Shown: positions 6,170 through 8,158 of the stretch, in pieces
How positions within the stretch are numbered: position 1 is the first letter of the stretch
Layout of the letters: each line of letters starts with the position of its first letter
Source of the DNA: Pseudomonadota bacterium
Lineage (GTDB): Bacteria; Pseudomonadota; Alphaproteobacteria; Rhizobiales; Hyphomicrobiaceae
Length of the DNA: 8,158 nt
Assembly: GCA_003242645.1 (NCBI GenBank)
Contig: QGVC01000154.1
Location: forward strand, 1 to 8,158
Direction: 5' to 3'
Notes under the pieces: model-generated
What the model saw: the letters and a program-made list of their open reading frames with translations, nothing else
The model's database searches: none
What the model was told of the DNA's origin: nothing
Position numbers and translations under genes: made by a program

Positions 6170-8158
6170 TTACTGCCGGAATAGATAAATCGGGCTTGAC
6201 CAAGCCCTGTGACCGTCCTCCTGAGTGGCCCGGACGTAAAGGCGCGTATCACCTGTCTGGCGAACTTTAACGATTTTCCGCAGGGTGACGCGCGTCTCCT
6301 TCATCGTTGCTGGCAGCCGGTAAAAGCGCATGCGGCGCTCCAGACCACCCGCCTCGGCTACGATATCCTCGAGGCCGATCTCCCCAACCGGTATTTCCTG
6401 CCGCACGTGACGCGTTTCGACCTTGATCCGCCCCGCCGTTGGATCGGCCAGCCAAAGATCCAGTCCCCCGAAATTGCCTGTTGTCACCGCCTTCCAGGTG
6501 ATTTGGCGCTCATCCTGGCTTTGAATCCCGCGGTCGAGGTTCCAGTTGTTAATGACTGCCGCGCGAAGAATTTGGTTATCGGTGAGGGTGAGGGCGCCAT
6601 CCCATACGGACGTACGGGCCCGCCCCCGATATTCGGCGCCTTCCCAAATGACCCGAATTCGGGCCCCGAGCTCGTTCAGCCCATAGGGACGGACCGTTTC
6701 GATCAGATCGAAACCATCGAAAACATCGATACGCTCGATCGGTGCGGAGCCGACGGCCTCCAATTTGAGCACCACACCGTCGTCGCGCACGGCAGCGATG
6801 TCCCCCATGATGACACGGTCGACCTCGCGCGTTTCCGGGGCCTCGAACACAGCCGGATCACGCAAGTACAGGGTGCCCGAGCTCGGCAGGTGGGCCTCGA
6901 CGCTGAGCAGCATCCGGTTGCCCGTCGTGCCGTAATGGTGGCGGCGGCGCAGAGCCTCGAAGATTGCGTCGCGATCAAGCCGCGGCGCAAGGTAGCAGGT
7001 CAGGCCCCCGGTGGCCCCGAAAAAAGATGCACCGGGGAAATCTGCGCCTGGGCGGCCCTTGTGGCCATCCGAATTACAGACCACTCCTACACGGTAATTC
7101 TTCTCGAACGCATCCCGCAGGAGCCACTCGAATGTGCCCCACGCGGAATGCACCTCCACCGAAGTCTCAAGCCGCCCGTCGTGGGCCTGCTTGATATCGG
7201 CATAGCGTCCGCCGACGTGTGCAAGGACGACGCAGTCCTTCCCCGCCAGCTTCTCGAAAAGCTGATGGGCATTGTGCGCGTCGGCGGCTTCGTCGGCCAT
7301 TTCGGCCGCATCCGTGAGTTGGGCGTGTGATGACCGATGGATGGTCTCGCCTTCGTGCCGGTAGTGGACATTACGATCGCCGCCGACGGCAGTATTCGCC
7401 GACCACTCGTAACCGGGAATGCAAACAAACCGGCCCGGCTCGTCGAACTCCGCGGTGAGCTTGTTAAGCTCGCGCCAAAACTCCTGCGTGATCTGGAAGT
7501 CGTTGCCCTGGTGGCTCATCACGTCGAGGAAGGCCTTGTCGCGCCCGAAGAGGAAATACTCGCGCGCCGAATTCGTGCCGAGCGTCTCGTTGGACTGGCC
7601 GTGCGTGTCGCCCCAGAAGTGAACCCACGGTGCTTGGCTGTCTACGATACGCAGCGGGTTGGATTGGCATAGCTCGCGGCCATTCTCATCCCGCACCGAG
7701 ATCACCAGGTCGCCCGGCTCATCAATGCGTAGCTGCTCCACCAAAGCAGCGAAGGCACCCGGCTCGCAGGTGATCGTCTCCGGTAGGCCGACGACGCGAC
7801 GGCTCGGAACGAGCGTCAGTCGGCCGCTGAGCTGGTTCGAGGCATTGCCCCAGGCATCGTTGGCCTTCACCGCAAGGCGGAAATTCTCCCCAGCGCGGAC
7901 CATGGTGGGCAGCAGCGCGTGCCAGGTGACCGCCGGCCCGGGAACAATAGCGATCTTGGGGCTATTGGGCAGCGGCACATAGTCATAGGTCGCGATGGGA
8001 TCGACGAAGACCCGAAACTCGAACTCGCTTTCGCAATAGGTCTGCAGCCGAATACCAGGCGAGCCGAACCGTCGGTCGCCAAAGCGCACCGTGATGGTGT
8101 CGCCCGGCCGCAGGAAATCTTTGACCACGCCGATGTAGAGCGAGCGGCTCCAGGGGCG
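6170..8158 (-). CDS. DUF3604 domain protein (PHP-like putative metal-dependent hydrolase), 5' end outside window
   Basis: The reading frame is open to the right edge, so the protein is N-terminally truncated. A GTG at 8128 is an internal Val rather than a start: ten further in-frame codons precede it. Numbering from that Val, an all-beta-looking N-terminal part (about 1-165) leads into a PHP-like core rich in potential metal ligands: GDTHGQS (173-179), SHQGND (205-210), PGYEWSA (238-244), GDRNVHY (250-256), LAHVGG (302-307), EVHSAWG (325-331) and NSDGHKGRPG (352-361), followed by RRRHHYGTTGNR (394-405). This motif order is the DUF3604 signature. A beta-rich C-terminal part (about 410-652) follows. 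Known: DUF3604 proteins resemble PHP phosphoesterases, but I know of no firmly established reaction. Inferred: hydrolysis of a small molecule, possibly the ligand of the transporter encoded downstream. The stop is TAA at 6172-6170, with a hairpin directly after it. Family assignment is confident; function is unknown. Confidence 0.9.
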   Translation of the reverse strand, partial: RPWSRSLYIGVVKDFLRPGDTITVRFGDRRFGSPGIRLQTYCESEFEFRVFVDPIATYDYVPLPNSPKIAIVPGPAVTWHALLPTMVRAGENFRLAVKANDAWGNASNQLSGRLTLVPSRRVVGLPETITCEPGAFAALVEQLRIDEPGDLVISVRDENGRELCQSNPLRIVDSQAPWVHFWGDTHGQSNETLGTNSAREYFLFGRDKAFLDVMSHQGNDFQITQEFWRELNKLTAEFDEPGRFVCIPGYEWSANTAVGGDRNVHYRHEGETIHRSSHAQLTDAAEMADEAADAHNAHQLFEKLAGKDCVVLAHVGGRYADIKQAHDGRLETSVEVHSAWGTFEWLLRDAFEKNYRVGVVCNSDGHKGRPGADFPGASFFGATGGLTCYLAPRLDRDAIFEALRRRHHYGTTGNRMLLSVEAHLPSSGTLYLRDPAVFEAPETREVDRVIMGDIAAVRDDGVVLKLEAVGSAPIERIDVFDGFDLIETVRPYGLNELGARIRVIWEGAEYRGRARTSVWDGALTLTDNQILRAAVINNWNLDRGIQSQDERQITWKAVTTGNFGGLDLWLADPTAGRIKVETRHVRQEIPVGEIGLEDIVAEAGGLERRMRFYRLPATMKETRVTLRKIVKVRQTGDTRLYVRATQEDGHRAWSSPIYLFRQ

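Noticed and set aside
5791..6270. 159-codon plus-strand frame spanning the intergenic region
   Set aside because: It is antisense to both the ATPase start and the DUF3604 end, has no recognisable domain, and runs through both hairpins.
6209..7330. 373-codon open frame on the plus strand
   Set aside because: It lies wholly antisense to the DUF3604 gene, whose motifs are unmistakable. The plus-strand translation has no recognisable domain. Long antisense frames are common opposite GC-rich genes.
6170..8128. GTG at 8128 as the true start of the DUF3604 protein
   Set aside because: The frame continues without a stop to the window edge, and the sequence right after the GTG already reads as the middle of a domain. 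The real start must lie outside the window.

Overview
The window carries one strand's worth of genes: everything I can support is transcribed right to left (minus strand). Protein style (a 'long' family-5 solute-binding protein, a permease with a large periplasmic insert, a fused two-domain ATPase ending in an oligo_HPY-type tail), moderately high GC and GC-rich third codon positions suggest an alphaproteobacterium, probably Rhizobiales-like. This is inference from protein style, not from a marker gene. No rRNA, tRNA, CRISPR array or recognisable transposase is present.

Layout in the direction of transcription: (1) 8158-6170, the C-terminal ~660 residues of a DUF3604 protein (PHP-like putative metal hydrolase), with its 5' end outside the window; (2) 6169-5956, a non-coding stretch with a terminator-like hairpin plus T-run, a second 9-bp hairpin without a T-run, and a widely spaced 8-bp inverted repeat; (3) 5955-5833, a possible 40-codon small ORF whose TGA overlaps the ATPase start as ATGA; (4) 5836-3935, a dual-NBD ABC ATPase; (5) 3934-1985, a periplasmic family-5 solute-binding protein; (6) 1968-970, a DppB/OppB-type permease; (7) 973-1, a DppC/OppC-type permease.

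Items 4-7 form a complete-looking peptide/opine-type ABC importer operon. They are packed by a TAG/ATG abutment, a 16-bp gap and an ATGA overlap, so they are almost certainly co-transcribed and translationally coupled. The binding protein would capture the ligand in the periplasm, the two permeases form the channel, and the fused ATPase supplies both nucleotide-binding domains. The substrate cannot be read from sequence. The DUF3604 protein upstream could act on the imported compound, but a terminator-like hairpin lies between them.

The most notable anomaly is at the left edge. The last permease reads as a normal family member up to residue 308, in the middle of the cytoplasmic EAA loop, and then runs for 49 bp into unrelated sequence. 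This suggests insertion of a mobile element, or a rearrangement or assembly junction, that would remove the last membrane segments. The second notable item is the coupled small ORF ahead of the ATPase. Otherwise this is an ordinary transporter locus, and I do not see a clearly new system in it.
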